A DNA stretch of 64,000 bases from Pseudomonas marvdashtae (GCF_014268655.2 NZ_JABWQX020000001.1:4295261-4359260), one strand, 5' to 3'. Positions 28,172 through 37,546 are shown, counted from the stretch's first letter. Numbers and translations are program-made. Notes: generated by a model not told the origin, from the sequence alone.

Positions 28172-28474
28172 GTGCGAATTATCGCGAGAGGAACCTTACG
28201 GGAGTTCTGGGAAAGCAATCCGGCTTACGCGGATTCCCAGACGCCACTGGTTGAATGGTATCGACACATGGAAAAAGCGACCTATCGGACGCCTCAAGAG
28301 ATTAAGGCTGAACAGAGAACGGCCAGTATCCTCAAAGCAGCCAGGGTTGTATTCAACATTGGCGGCAATAAATACCGAGTAATTCTCGCAGTCGACTATC
28401 AGCGCCAGCTTGGTTTTGTAAGATTCGTCGGCACCCATGCCCAATACGACCAAATCAATGCGGAGACCGTATGA
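28172..28474 (+). CDS. higB: HigB-type mRNA interferase toxin
   Basis: A 100-aa RelE-superfamily toxin with the HigB features RGTLREFWESNPAYADSQTPL near the start (key residues REFW, Y and L), then VFNIGGNKYRVILAVDY and VRFVGTHAQYDQI. It should cleave mRNA at the ribosome. GTG at 28172 is used, with GGAGG five bases upstream, itself half of a CTCC/GGAG inverted repeat that could be an operator. The toxin is encoded first, as in other higBA loci, and overlaps the antitoxin by 4 bp. The DNA is AT-richer than its surroundings. Confidence 0.88.
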   Translation: MRIIARGTLREFWESNPAYADSQTPLVEWYRHMEKATYRTPQEIKAEQRTASILKAARVVFNIGGNKYRVILAVDYQRQLGFVRFVGTHAQYDQINAETV

Positions 28475-28833
28475 TGAACATCAAACCCATTCGCAACCAA
28501 GATGATTTGAATGCAGCTTTTACGCGCATCGAACTGCTTTGGGGGGCAGAAGTCGGTTCGGCTAACGGCGATGAGCTAGAAATCCTTGCCTTGTTGATCG
28601 AAAAATACGAGGACGAGCACTACCCGATGCCCCCCTCTGATCCAATTGAAGCGATTAAATTCAGGATGGATCAACAAGGGCTGACTCCGCGCGACTTGGA
28701 ACCGTACCTTGGTTCAAGCGGACGTGTGTCTGAAGTTCTGAACCGCAAACGCAAGCTAAGTCTGGCGATGATTAAACGCCTGCATGACGGACTGCGGATT
28801 CCTTACGAGAGTCTGTTGGCAGACGTTGCATAA
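28471..28833 (+). CDS. higA: HigA-type antitoxin
   Basis: A 120-aa antitoxin with a C-terminal XRE helix-turn-helix (KFRMDQQGLTPRDLEPYLGS, then GRVSEVLNRKRKLSLAMIKRLH, key residues SEVLNRKR). The N-terminal half has EILALLIEKYEDEHYPMPPSDPIEAI, typical of the HigA group where the N-terminus contacts the toxin. Expected to repress its own promoter. A terminator follows 50 bp later. Confidence 0.88.
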   Translation: MMNIKPIRNQDDLNAAFTRIELLWGAEVGSANGDELEILALLIEKYEDEHYPMPPSDPIEAIKFRMDQQGLTPRDLEPYLGSSGRVSEVLNRKRKLSLAMIKRLHDGLRIPYESLLADVA

Positions 28834-28882
28834 GCTTATGCAGACTCCACGACGGCTCCGTAGCAGCACTGCAGATTAAAAG

Positions 28883-28907
28883 AACCGGTCCAACGTGACC
28901 GGTTTTT
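28883..28907 (+). terminator. Terminator of higBA
   Basis: AACCGGTC and GACCGGTT around a 6-base loop, then a T-run. Confidence 0.88.
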
Positions 28908-28932
28908 TATGTCCTTCTTTTTTATGTCCTTC
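28903..28932. repeat. Tandem 15-bp direct repeat
   Basis: TTTTTTATGTCCTTC occurs twice back to back with no mismatch, starting inside the T-run of the higBA terminator. The rest of the roughly 320-bp gap between higA and hicA (28834-29155) shows no gene. Confidence 0.85.
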
Positions 28933-29155
28933 TCTCATTCAGCCCACAGCAACCCCAGATCTCCCTCGCCACGCGTCACGCGACCTCACATCCGGAAATT
29001 AACCCGATCCGCCCCCCCGCCGCCTTGTCCGGCGCGCCTTCTAGACTTGGTTACGACATACCACTGGGCCCGATCCTCGCCCTGCGGTGGTTATAGTGTT
29101 GATCATTATTATGAGGTGGGTATAGTAACCACCAAGCGCACCACACGGAGGTGTT

Positions 29156-29371
29156 GTGAACAGCCGATTCTTGATAGGCCAAATTGTTGCGGATGGTTGG
29201 TATCTGGTGCGGATTCGAGGCAGTCACCATCATTTCAAGCACCCAACCAAACCGGGACTGGTCACGGTTCCTCATCCAAAGAAAGACCTGCTCAAGAAAA
29301 CGGCCATCAGTATTTTGCAACAGGCCCTGCTTCAGGAAACCAGTTGCCAAGTTTTTCCGGAGGACGATTGA
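29156..29371 (+). CDS. hicA: HicA mRNA interferase toxin
   Basis: A 71-aa double-stranded-RNA-binding-fold toxin. The family signature GSHHHFKHP contains the catalytic His, preceded by DGWYLVRIR and followed by TVPHPKKDL. GTG at 29156 follows a GGAGG site by 3-7 bases. The antitoxin starts directly after its stop (TGA then ATG). Confidence 0.9.
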   Translation: MNSRFLIGQIVADGWYLVRIRGSHHHFKHPTKPGLVTVPHPKKDLLKKTAISILQQALLQETSCQVFPEDD

Positions 29372-29782
29372 ATGCTTTACCCGATTGCGATTTCCTTGGG
29401 CGATGAGCACCACGCCTGGGGTGTCGAAGTGCCGGATATTCCCGGTTGTTTTTCCGCTGGCGACGATCTCGATGAGGCCATAGCCATGGCGCGCGAGGCC
29501 ATCGAGGGGCACTTCGAAATTCTCGCCGAGGATGGCTCGCCCATTCCGCCGGCCAATACGGTCACGCTGCACGCGGCCGACCCGAAATATGCCGGATGTA
29601 CATGGGCGCTGGTGGATATCGATGTGACCAAATACCTGGGCAAGGCACAGAAGCTCAACATTACGTTGCCCGGCTACCTGCTCAATCGTATTGATGAATA
29701 TGTGTTGCACCATCCTGAAGAGAAGAGCCGCTCCGGCTTCCTTGCTTCGGCAGCGCTGAAGGTGTTGCAGCAGGGCCGGTGA
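29372..29782 (+). CDS. hicB: HicB antitoxin
   Basis: A 136-aa antitoxin: an RNase-H-like N-terminal HicB domain (EVPDIPGCFSAGDDLDEAIA, a family hallmark) and a C-terminal ribbon-helix-helix (KLNITLPGYLLNRIDEYV, then RSGFLASAALKVL) for DNA binding. It neutralises HicA and represses the operon. A strong terminator follows. Confidence 0.92.
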   Translation: MLYPIAISLGDEHHAWGVEVPDIPGCFSAGDDLDEAIAMAREAIEGHFEILAEDGSPIPPANTVTLHAADPKYAGCTWALVDIDVTKYLGKAQKLNITLPGYLLNRIDEYVLHHPEEKSRSGFLASAALKVLQQGR

Positions 29783-29792
29783 GAACAGCCAC

Positions 29793-29824
29793 AACCTGGG
29801 GGCAAGCTTGCGCCCCCAGGTTTT
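29793..29824 (+). terminator. Terminator of hicAB
   Basis: ACCTGGGGGC and GCCCCCAGGT form a 10-bp stem, followed by TTTT, 10 bp after the hicB stop. Confidence 0.88.
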
Positions 29825-29850
29825 CCATAGCCAAGCTTGGGCTATGCCAT

Positions 29851-29997
29851 CTACTTGTTTTCCGACTTGGACTCCTGCATCTGCACCGACGACTTGGTAC
29901 CGTCGGTGTTGTCCTTGGTCTCGTTGTTGGAGTTGTCGAAACAGCCTTGCAGGGCGAACAGGCAGCAGGCGAGGCAAAAGGTGCGAGTGATATTCAT
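29851..29997 (-). CDS. Small lipoprotein, 48 aa
   Basis: A short minus-strand frame, MNITRTFCLACCLFALQGCF onward, with an n-region, a hydrophobic core and the lipobox LQGC (Cys19). The mature part (about 30 residues) is rich in Asn, Lys, Asp and Ser (DNSNNETKDNTDG). Such tiny lipoproteins occur in Pseudomonas and are often missed by gene finders. Function unknown. Confidence 0.72.
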   Translation of the reverse strand: MNITRTFCLACCLFALQGCFDNSNNETKDNTDGTKSSVQMQESKSENK

Positions 29998-30174
29998 GGC
30001 GTACTCCGTAGACTAAGGCTTTAAAGAGTGACCCTTGGATGAAGCAGATGGTTGCGACAGTGTTGGTCCTGGATGATGAATACCGACAGACGTTTCAGAT
30101 CGAAATGTAAGTAGAATTTTCGCCGCCTCGTTGCTGTCACACCAGACAGGTGCATCCAATAAGGAAACACGGCA

Positions 30175-30579
30175 ATGACGTTCGCAAAAATCGCTCAAAA
30201 ACTGTCCCTCTGGGCGGGGAGTCCCAAGACCTTTCTGGGAGCCATCGTGTTATTGGCGCTCTGGGCTGCCAGCGGACCGTTCTTCGGTTTCAACGACACT
30301 TGGCAATTGATCATCAATACCTCGACCACGATCATCACCTTCCTGATGGTGTTCCTCATCCAGAACACGCAAAACCGCGATACCGATATCCTGCATTTGA
30401 AAGTCGACGAATTGCTGCGCGCCAGCAAAAGCGCACAAAACGCCATGCTTGGGCTCGAATCGCTGGATCTCAAGCAGCTAGAGGCACTCAGAAAGCACTA
30501 TCAGTCCATGGGAGAGGGTGAGGCCAAGCACCTCGAAGGGCTGGAAGAAAAAAACAAGGTTGATCTGAACCAGTGCTGA
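30175..30579 (+). CDS. Low-affinity iron permease family protein
   Basis: A 134-aa protein with two hydrophobic segments (about residues 18-38 and 46-64) and the family motif FNDTWQLIINTSTTIITFLMVFLIQNTQNRDT (key part FLMVFLIQNTQNRD). The C-terminal half is a soluble helix. The name comes from fungal Fet4-like domains; iron transport is unproven for the short bacterial forms. Confidence 0.82.
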   Translation: MTFAKIAQKLSLWAGSPKTFLGAIVLLALWAASGPFFGFNDTWQLIINTSTTIITFLMVFLIQNTQNRDTDILHLKVDELLRASKSAQNAMLGLESLDLKQLEALRKHYQSMGEGEAKHLEGLEEKNKVDLNQC

Positions 30580-30627
30580 CCGGCATTGCATGGGCGTAGC
30601 TCGCCCATGCAACGGTTGGTCAAACGA

Positions 30628-31536
30628 TCAGGGCAACGGGTTACCACCCGTAACGCCGAACACTTCCCCGGTGATATAACTCGATTCCTGCGAGGCGAGC
30701 AGTACGTAGAGCGGCGCGCACTCCGCAGGCTGTCCCGGACGTTTCATCGGTACTTGGGAGCCAAACGTAGGAATCTTCTCGCGAGGTTGTCCGCCGCTGG
30801 GTTGCAACACGGTCCAGATCGGGCCCGGTGCGACGGCGTTGACCCGAATCCCCTTGCTGATGACTTGTCCGGCCAGCGCCTTGGTGAATGCAACGATAGC
30901 CGCCTTGGTGGTGGCGTAATCCAGCAGCGTCGCGGACGGATCGTAGGATTGGATCGACGCGGTATTGATAATAGTCGCCCCGGCTGGCATCAGCGGCACC
31001 GCAGCCTTGCAGATCCAGAACATCGCATAGATGTTGGTCTTCATGGTGTCGTCGAATTGCGCGGTGGTGATGTCGGCGATGTCTTTTTGCGCCTCCTGCT
31101 TGCCGGCGACGTTCACCAGGATATCCAGTCCATCAAGTTGCTGTTGCGCCATTTTTACCAGTTGCACGCAGAACGCTTCGTCCTTGAGATCGCCAGGAAT
31201 CGCGATGGCCTTGCGGCCTTCAGCCTTGATGAGCTCGATGACTTGCTGCGCGTCGCGCTCTTCGCTAGGCAAATAATTGATCGCTACATCGGCGCCTTCA
31301 CGGGCATAGGCGATAGCCGCTGCGCGACCAATACCCGAGTCGCCTCCCGTGATCAGCGCCTTGCGACCTTCCAGGCGACCGAAGCCTTGATAGGTTTTTT
31401 CGCCATGATCGGGTTTCGGCTCCATGTCCTGGTCGATGCCCGGCGGCGACTGCGGCTGGTCGGGAAACTCTGGACGAGGGTATTGGGTCAGTGGATTCTG
31501 CATCGCGTATTGGTTGGGTTCTCGGCGTGTAGACAT
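30628..31536 (-). CDS. Short-chain dehydrogenase with N-terminal extension
   Basis: A 302-aa NAD(P)-dependent oxidoreductase. A proline-rich extension (about 1-45) precedes the Rossmann motif [13 protein letters not shown]. The catalytic Tyr and Lys are in DYATTK, and VNVAGKQ is the NNAG-type motif. It matches the YhdF/YhxD group of SDRs tied to general stress. It lies 79 bp downstream of the DUF4142 gene on the same strand, so they may be co-expressed. ATG at 31536 is chosen because a GGAG-type site precedes it. Confidence 0.88.
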   Translation of the reverse strand: MSTRREPNQYAMQNPLTQYPRPEFPDQPQSPPGIDQDMEPKPDHGEKTYQGFGRLEGRKALITGGDSGIGRAAAIAYAREGADVAINYLPSEERDAQQVIELIKAEGRKAIAIPGDLKDEAFCVQLVKMAQQQLDGLDILVNVAGKQEAQKDIADITTAQFDDTMKTNIYAMFWICKAAVPLMPAGATIINTASIQSYDPSATLLDYATTKAAIVAFTKALAGQVISKGIRVNAVAPGPIWTVLQPSGGQPREKIPTFGSQVPMKRPGQPAECAPLYVLLASQESSYITGEVFGVTGGNPLP

Positions 31537-31615
31537 CGAGGGTCTCCTTTTCTGCGGGCAAAACAAGTCGGGACGCGGGCGCCCCGGTCCGGTACGTAAA
31601 AGCAGGTGCAGCGGA

Positions 31616-32119
31616 TCAGCGGCTGGCCTGCAGCGCCCTGGCCATTTCGAGATGGGTCTGTAACTTGGGCAGGGTTTCGTCAGCGAATGCCTTGATTTCC
31701 GGCACTTCGGTGGTCTGGGCCTGCTGCTGGATCTGCTCGATGGCTTCCTCAGTGGCCTTGACCTGACTGGCGGCATACGCCGCTTCGAACGACTCGCCCT
31801 CGGCGACCTTCGGCATGAGGGCCTTGGCCTTGTCAGCCACCTCTTCTCTTGGGGCAACAGGCAAATCGAGTTTCTTGGCGATTTTCGCCAGGTGTTGATT
31901 CGCGGTGGTGCGGTCGTTGATCACCATGATGGTGTAATCCTTGACCTCACGTGATTCGGCTTTCGAATGCGCCTCGCGGCTGGCTTCGATGTCAGCCATG
32001 CCTTTGGCGGATGCGTCGTTGATGAATTCGGCTGGCGATTGGGCCCAGGCGCTGCTGGCACCCAGGCCCATCAGCACGACAACGCTGGTGGTGCGTAAAA
32101 AGGTGGCCATCCGGCTCAT
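31616..32119 (-). CDS. DUF4142 periplasmic protein
   Basis: A 167-aa protein with a Sec signal peptide (about residues 1-26, cleaved after AWA). The mature part is helical, with [20 protein letters not shown] and [21 protein letters not shown], the ferritin-like DUF4142 pattern. The molecular role is unknown; relatives respond to envelope or osmotic stress. Followed by the stress-type SDR. Confidence 0.88.
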   Translation of the reverse strand: MSRMATFLRTTSVVVLMGLGASSAWAQSPAEFINDASAKGMADIEASREAHSKAESREVKDYTIMVINDRTTANQHLAKIAKKLDLPVAPREEVADKAKALMPKVAEGESFEAAYAASQVKATEEAIEQIQQQAQTTEVPEIKAFADETLPKLQTHLEMARALQASR

Positions 32120-32191
32120 GGTCGCGCGCTCCTCTGATAAGAAATTTCGACGGAATTTGCCCGCCGCTGAATCAGAACCACCGGTGGATAT

Positions 32192-32350
32192 TCAGCGAGA
32201 CGTCCGACCCGGATGGCGGCCAATTTCGCCTTTCGCCGGGTGCCTGTCGACGCTCATGATGGTGGTTCTCCCACTTTTGCGACCCGTTTCAGACACCTTC
32301 GTTCGATCGTGAGCGATGTTTCCCGGATAAATGTTGCTCGACCCTCGCAT
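32192..32350 (-). CDS. Possible 52-aa basic hydrophilic protein
   Basis: This frame (start MRGSSNIYPGNIAHDRTKVS) begins at an ATG with a strong GGAGGG site seven bases upstream and ends 72 bp before the DUF4142 gene, in the same direction. It is rich in Arg, Lys, Gly, Ser and Thr and has no hydrophobic segment. No family was recognised. The ribosome-binding site and the position ahead of two stress-type genes are the only support. Confidence 0.4.
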   Translation of the reverse strand: MRGSSNIYPGNIAHDRTKVSETGRKSGRTTIMSVDRHPAKGEIGRHPGRTSR

Positions 32351-32787
32351 GGTCCAGCCCTCCGTATTCATGAGTAAAGGGGCATGCTTACCCCGTATTT
32401 CATTCGAAACGATCAAAGACTCAAGGTTTGGGAAAAACACTGGCGCCACGACGAACGGTGGCGTGAATCAGATGCCCGAGCTGCACCTGGTCGCATCACA
32501 TCGGAAGCGACGCTGAAGATATTCAAGATTCATTAAGCAGTGGGTTGCCCGTGCACCGGAACAAGCAAGCCCAACAGATACGGGGGTCAAGACGCAGCTC
32601 CGACGCTGTAAATGGATTCCCCGTCCAAGCCCTTAGGCAAGGTCCTACATAGAAGTCTCCGGTAACATTCAAACACACCGGAAACGGCCGATTCAAAGCC
32701 CCACCCGCCAATCTGTAAAGTCTGGAAACACACAGATGATGAAACGCCCCTACGGACAGCATGCTTAACCAAGGAATGTAATAACCC
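32351..32787. other. Intergenic region before the oxoamine synthase gene
   Basis: About 440 bp with no credible gene. It must hold the leftward promoter of the small-protein/DUF4142 genes and the rightward promoter of the alpha-oxoamine synthase. No clear operator or riboswitch was recognised. Confidence 0.4.
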
Positions 32788-34023
32788 ATGAACCAGACTT
32801 CGCAACCGACTCATCACTTCAGCAACTATCGCAAAATCGTTTCCCTGGCAGATCAGGATTGGCAACGCGCCGAAACCGCAAAAGTCACAGGGCTGAATGT
32901 CGAGGTCAAGACGCCCAATGTTCTCGTCGACCAATACGGCCGCACCCTGCAACACTTTGGCACGACGTCCTACCTGGGCCTGGATTACCACCCTGCCCTG
33001 CTGGATGGCGCCATGACCATGCTGTGGGAAACCGGGACCCTGCGCATCGCCAATTCGAGAAATCGCTGCCGGCTGGCGATCCTGGACCAATACGAAAACC
33101 AACTGTCGGAATTGTTTGGCGCCAGTTGCCTCAGTGCGCTGTCCTGCAGCGCGGCGAGCGCGGGGATCCTGCCGCTGCTGGCCAGCGGCGCGCTGACGGG
33201 CAACCGTCCGCCGGCGATGGTGTTCGACAAGCAGGCCCATTACTCGATGAACCACATCAAGGCCGCGTGCGCCGACGAAACCCAAGTCCTCACCTGCCCG
33301 CACAACGACATGGATTTTCTCGAAGACGTGTGCAAACGCCAGGGCAACGTAGCCTACGTGGCCGACAGCGCCTACAGCATGGGCGGCATGGCGGACCTGG
33401 ACAGCTTGCTATACCTCAAGCAACGCTATGACCTGTTTCTTTATGTGGACGATTCCCACGCGCTGTCCACTGTAGGGAAATCCGGCATCGGCCTGATGCG
33501 CTCGCGGGTGCACACGGTGGATGAGCGCACCTTGATCGTCGCCTCGCTGGCCAAGTCATTCGGCGCCAGCGGCGGGCTGGCCATGTTCGGCAATGAACGG
33601 CACAAGACGCTGGTGCAGCGTTACGGCGGCCCCAGCAACTGGTCGCAAAGCCTGAATTCGGCGGCGATCGGCGCCGGCATGGCCTCGATCCGTTTGCATC
33701 GCAGCCGCGAATTCCAGACCTTGCAGGAGCGTTTGCAGGCTAATATCCGCTTCTTCGACAGCCTCATCCGAACCGAACAGTACGCCAGCCCCATGGCAAT
33801 CCGCCTGGTGAACTGCGGCGAGGCGGCCGTGGCCACCCGCCTGGCGGTCGAACTGGCCGACCTGGGGTATTTCACTTCAGCGGTTTTTTTCCCCGTGGTA
33901 CCGCAAGACAAGGCCGCAATCCGCATCACCCTGCGTGCCGACATGGAGGCGGACGTGATTCGTTCGTTCTGCGAGCGGGTCATTGACCGGCTGCTGGCCC
34001 ATGGGCGTGACATTCGCCCTTGA
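32788..34023 (+). CDS. Alpha-oxoamine synthase family PLP enzyme
   Basis: A 411-aa fold-type I PLP enzyme of the group that condenses an amino acid with an acyl thioester, losing CO2 (as in BioF, Kbl, serine palmitoyltransferase, CqsA). Visible active-site residues are His151 (AHYSM), Asp221 and His224 (VDDSHALS), and PLP Lys256 (ASLAKSFGASGG). The N-terminus (GTTSYLGLDYHP) is typical. No biotin or threonine genes are adjacent; instead an MFS exporter starts 12 bp downstream, suggesting a secreted aminoketone-type product. The substrates cannot be deduced. Confidence 0.85.
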   Translation: MNQTSQPTHHFSNYRKIVSLADQDWQRAETAKVTGLNVEVKTPNVLVDQYGRTLQHFGTTSYLGLDYHPALLDGAMTMLWETGTLRIANSRNRCRLAILDQYENQLSELFGASCLSALSCSAASAGILPLLASGALTGNRPPAMVFDKQAHYSMNHIKAACADETQVLTCPHNDMDFLEDVCKRQGNVAYVADSAYSMGGMADLDSLLYLKQRYDLFLYVDDSHALSTVGKSGIGLMRSRVHTVDERTLIVASLAKSFGASGGLAMFGNERHKTLVQRYGGPSNWSQSLNSAAIGAGMASIRLHRSREFQTLQERLQANIRFFDSLIRTEQYASPMAIRLVNCGEAAVATRLAVELADLGYFTSAVFFPVVPQDKAAIRITLRADMEADVIRSFCERVIDRLLAHGRDIRP

Positions 34024-34035
34024 AACGAGCCCCTG

Positions 34036-35199
34036 ATGAAGAACAGCACAACCCTGATCGTCACCTGCGCCACCGTCTTCCTGGCCCAACTGGGCATGAG
34101 CATCTACTTGCCGGCCCTGCCTGATATCGCCCAAGACCTGGGAGCCGACGCGGCGCGGGTGTCGTGGGGTTTGCCGGTGTACCTGATTGGCATGGCGTTA
34201 CCAATGCTGTTATGGGGCAGCCTGAGCCAGCGGCTCGGGCGCAAGCCTGTCCTGCTGGCAGCCTTGGCGCTTTACGGCCTGGGCAACCTGGCCTTGCCGT
34301 TGGGCACGTCCATAGAGGCGTTCCTGACGCTCAGGTTGATCCAGGGGATCGGCGCCAGCGGCATTTCCGTCATGGCGCGAGTGCTGATACGCGACAGTTT
34401 CAGTGGCGATCTGCTGGCCAAGGCCCTGTCCTGGATATCGATCGCCTTCGTGGTGGCCCTCGGCATCGGCCAGTACCTGGGCTCGCTGATCCAGGCGGCG
34501 TTCGGATGGGAGGCGATCTTCCTGGGATTGGGCGCGGCCAGCCTCGCCATGGCAGCGGCAGTGTCCAGGGCCCGCTTCCCGGTCCTGACCGAGGCAAGCA
34601 ACGGGCAATCGGCGTGGTGGGTGTACGGGCAGATACTGCGCCATCGCGGATTCCTGTTGCCAGCGCTGGCAGGAGGATTGGGCTATGGCGTGATCATCGC
34701 TTTCAACACGGCTGCGCCGCTGATCCTGCAGGACAGCTTTCACTGGTCAGCGATCGAATACGGTCTGTTGGGTTGGCCGATCAGTGCGGCGTATTTGTTG
34801 GGCGCGCTTGCGGTGAATGCGTTTGTATTGCGCACGGGCCAGCGGCGGCTGATGGGCTGGGGCATCGCCCTGGTTTTGGGTGGCAGCGTAACCATGCTGG
34901 CGGGCAGTGTTTCACTGAGCAGCGTCGCCCTGCTGTTCTGGCTGCCTTACTGCTTCGCGGTGTTCGGCCAGTCGTTGAACTACCCCATCAGCCTGTCTTT
35001 GGCGAACGAGGGATCGCCAATCGCCGGCGCTTATGCGATGGCGTTGAGCGGTTTCCTGCACCAACTGATGGCCTCCTTGATCGGCGCCATGACCAGCCTG
35101 TTATTGAGTCAACAGGCCTGGCCACTGGCGGTGCTATGCACGATATTGGCGGCAGCGGCAATGCTCTGTACCAGGCTCACGCCACCGCGGACCGCCTAG
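34036..35199 (+). CDS. MFS transporter, Bcr/CflA-like
   Basis: A 387-aa inner-membrane transporter with 12 predicted hydrophobic segments. The start [21 protein letters not shown] (key part [10 protein letters not shown]) and the loop [14 protein letters not shown] (MFS motif A) fit drug/proton antiporters of the Bcr/CflA type. Being encoded 12 bp after the oxoamine synthase, it likely exports that enzyme's product. Its 3' end overlaps the convergent alcohol dehydrogenase gene by 4 bp. Confidence 0.87.
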   Translation: MKNSTTLIVTCATVFLAQLGMSIYLPALPDIAQDLGADAARVSWGLPVYLIGMALPMLLWGSLSQRLGRKPVLLAALALYGLGNLALPLGTSIEAFLTLRLIQGIGASGISVMARVLIRDSFSGDLLAKALSWISIAFVVALGIGQYLGSLIQAAFGWEAIFLGLGAASLAMAAAVSRARFPVLTEASNGQSAWWVYGQILRHRGFLLPALAGGLGYGVIIAFNTAAPLILQDSFHWSAIEYGLLGWPISAAYLLGALAVNAFVLRTGQRRLMGWGIALVLGGSVTMLAGSVSLSSVALLFWLPYCFAVFGQSLNYPISLSLANEGSPIAGAYAMALSGFLHQLMASLIGAMTSLLLSQQAWPLAVLCTILAAAAMLCTRLTPPRTA

Positions 35200-36344
35200 A
35201 ATGCGCTGCGGAAAATTTCTTCGATCTGCCGCTGGTCCGCCGCCCGTGGATTGGTAAGCCCGCATGCGTCTTTCATGGCGTTGGCCGCCAGGACTGGCAC
35301 GTCGTTGAGACGCACGCCCAACTCGCGCAGGCCTGCGGGGATCTCCACGTCCAAGGCCAGGCTGCGGATCGCGGCGATGGCGACCTGCGCGCCTTCTTCC
35401 GGGCTGGAACCGTGCGCATCGGCCCCCATGGCAACAGCCACGTCGGTCAGCCGGGTGGCGCATACCATGGCGTTGAAACTCTGCACATGAGGCAACAGCA
35501 CCGCGTTGCATACACCGTGAGGCAAGTCGTAGAAACCGCCCAGTTGATGCGCCATGGCATGCACGAAACCCAGTGAGGCGTTGTTGAACGCCATGCCCGC
35601 CAGGAACTGCGCGTAGGCCATGTTCTCCCGCGCCGCCAGATCGTTACCGTCGCGCACGGCTAGGCGCAGGTTGTTGCTGATGAGGGTAATGGCTTTCAGG
35701 GCGCAGGCATCGGTAATCGGCGTGGCGGCGGTCGAGACATAGGCCTCGATCGCGTGGGTCAATGCATCCATGCCAGTGGCGGCGGTCAGGCCCTTGGGCA
35801 TCGCCACCATCAGCGCCGGGTCGTTGACCGACATCAGCGGCGTGACGTTGCGGTCGACAATCGCCATTTTCACATGGCGGGTTTCGTCGGTGATGATGCA
35901 GAAACGGGTCATCTCGCTGGCGGTGCCTGCCGTGGTGTTGATGGCGATCAGCGGCAGTTGCGGCTTGCTCGAACGGTCGACCCCTTCATAGTCGCGGATC
36001 TGGCCGCCATTGGTTGCGCACAGCGCGATGCCCTTGGCGCAATCATGGGGAGAACCACCGCCCAGCGACACGACAAAGTCGCACTGGCTCTCTTTCAGCA
36101 AGCCCAACCCCAATTCGACATTAGCGATGCTCGGATTGGGCTTGGCACCGTCGAAAACCACCGAATCGACGTCTTGTAGCGCCAGCAGCTGGGCCACTTT
36201 GCTGGCGACCCCGGCCTTCGCCAGTCCCGCGTCGGTGACGATCAGGGCCTTGCGAAACCCGTAGTTGCGGATAGCGATCATCGCTTCGTCGAGGCAACCC
36301 AGGCCCATGATGTTCACGGCGGGAATGAAAAAAGTGCTGCTCAT
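35196..36344 (-). CDS. Iron-containing alcohol dehydrogenase
   Basis: A 382-aa group III alcohol dehydrogenase. The NAD-binding motif is [13 protein letters not shown]; the metal ligands lie in [24 protein letters not shown] and [13 protein letters not shown]. It is close to YiaY/ethanol dehydrogenases. Transcribed toward the oxoamine synthase pair, so not in that operon. Confidence 0.9.
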   Translation of the reverse strand: MSSTFFIPAVNIMGLGCLDEAMIAIRNYGFRKALIVTDAGLAKAGVASKVAQLLALQDVDSVVFDGAKPNPSIANVELGLGLLKESQCDFVVSLGGGSPHDCAKGIALCATNGGQIRDYEGVDRSSKPQLPLIAINTTAGTASEMTRFCIITDETRHVKMAIVDRNVTPLMSVNDPALMVAMPKGLTAATGMDALTHAIEAYVSTAATPITDACALKAITLISNNLRLAVRDGNDLAARENMAYAQFLAGMAFNNASLGFVHAMAHQLGGFYDLPHGVCNAVLLPHVQSFNAMVCATRLTDVAVAMGADAHGSSPEEGAQVAIAAIRSLALDVEIPAGLRELGVRLNDVPVLAANAMKDACGLTNPRAADQRQIEEIFRSAF

Positions 36345-36485
36345 GGGACACGCTCCTGATAGAGGCCGGATCGGCAGGGGCGTACAGCATTGACCGACTG
36401 GTCACAACGTATCTTGATCTGGCTCAAGACTGGGTCGTGATAAAGTCACGTCCTGCCTTTGCCACGTGTTGAGATGACTTTAGTG

Positions 36486-37505
36486 ATGACCGATTTCCAG
36501 GAATACGACGCCCGGCTCGAAGATTGGCAGACGTTGCGCACCAACACCGCCTTCAGTGGCTTGCTGGTGGGCAATGGCGCCAGCCGCGCCGTGTGGGACG
36601 ATTTCGGCTATGACTCGTTGTTCGAGAACGCCCGCACCGTCGAGGAGAAACCCTTGAGCCCGTCGGAACTCAGCGTGTTCGACGCGATGCAGACGCGCAG
36701 TTTCGAACAGGTGCTCGGCGCCTTGAAAACCACCAGCCGGGTCAACAAGGCCCTGGCCGTCAGCTCCGCCGCACCGCGTAACCGCTACTACGCGATCAAG
36801 GAAGCGCTGATCAACACCGTCCACACCGTGCACATCCCGTGGCGGCTGGTGCAGCCCTCGACCCTGGCGAGCCTCAACCAGGAACTGGGCCGCTACCGCA
36901 CCGTGTTCACCACCAACTACGACCTGCTGAGCTATTGGGCGATCCAGCATTCACCCGAAACTGTCACCGATCTGTTCCTCGGTGCGGACCATAGCTTCGA
37001 CCTGAGCCAGGCCAACTCCGACAAACCTCGCCTGCTGTATCTGCACGGCGGCCTGCACCTGGTGCGTAACCAGGACGGCACGGCGCGCAAGCTCACCTCC
37101 ACCGAGGGCACGCTGCTGGGCAGTTTCGCCATCAACAACACGCTCAAGACTCTCGACGACGTACCGCTGTTCGTCAACGAGGGGCCGAGCCAGGACAAAC
37201 TCAAGACCATCCGCAGCAGTGACTATCTGTCGTTCTGCTACGAACAACTGCTCCACCACCGCGACAACCTGTGTCTGTTTGGCCATGCCTTGGGCGAACA
37301 GGACAGTCATATCGCCCATGCCTTGCGCCTTGCAGCGCCGAGGACCGTGGCGATCTCGATCTACCCGCGCAGCCAGGCGTTTATCCAACATCAGAAGCGC
37401 CATTACGCCAAAGTATTCGAGGGACTGGACACCGAGTTGCGCTTCTTCGACGCCAAGAGCCATCCGCTGGGCGATCCGAAGTTGACGGTGCCGGTGGAGG
37501 TCTAG
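36486..37505 (+). CDS. DUF4917 (SIR2-like) protein
   Basis: A 339-aa cytoplasmic protein with SIR2-like landmarks: LLVGNGASRAVW near residue 25, VFTTNYDLLSYW in the middle, a YLHGGLHL motif, and GHALGEQDSHI. These fit the DUF4917 group, related to SIR2-like NAD-hydrolysing domains used in some antiphage systems. Enzymatic activity is not shown for this family, and no effector partner is adjacent. ATG at 36486 is used; in-frame alternatives exist at 36474 and 36459. Confidence 0.8.
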   Translation: MTDFQEYDARLEDWQTLRTNTAFSGLLVGNGASRAVWDDFGYDSLFENARTVEEKPLSPSELSVFDAMQTRSFEQVLGALKTTSRVNKALAVSSAAPRNRYYAIKEALINTVHTVHIPWRLVQPSTLASLNQELGRYRTVFTTNYDLLSYWAIQHSPETVTDLFLGADHSFDLSQANSDKPRLLYLHGGLHLVRNQDGTARKLTSTEGTLLGSFAINNTLKTLDDVPLFVNEGPSQDKLKTIRSSDYLSFCYEQLLHHRDNLCLFGHALGEQDSHIAHALRLAAPRTVAISIYPRSQAFIQHQKRHYAKVFEGLDTELRFFDAKSHPLGDPKLTVPVEV

Positions 37506-37546
37506 ATTCGCAATCCGGGCTCCCCGTCCGGCACGTGGCGCTGGCC

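Noticed and set aside
36459..36485. Earlier in-frame starts for the DUF4917 gene
   Set aside because: The extension has no clear ribosome-binding site advantage and the conserved part begins after MTDFQEYD.
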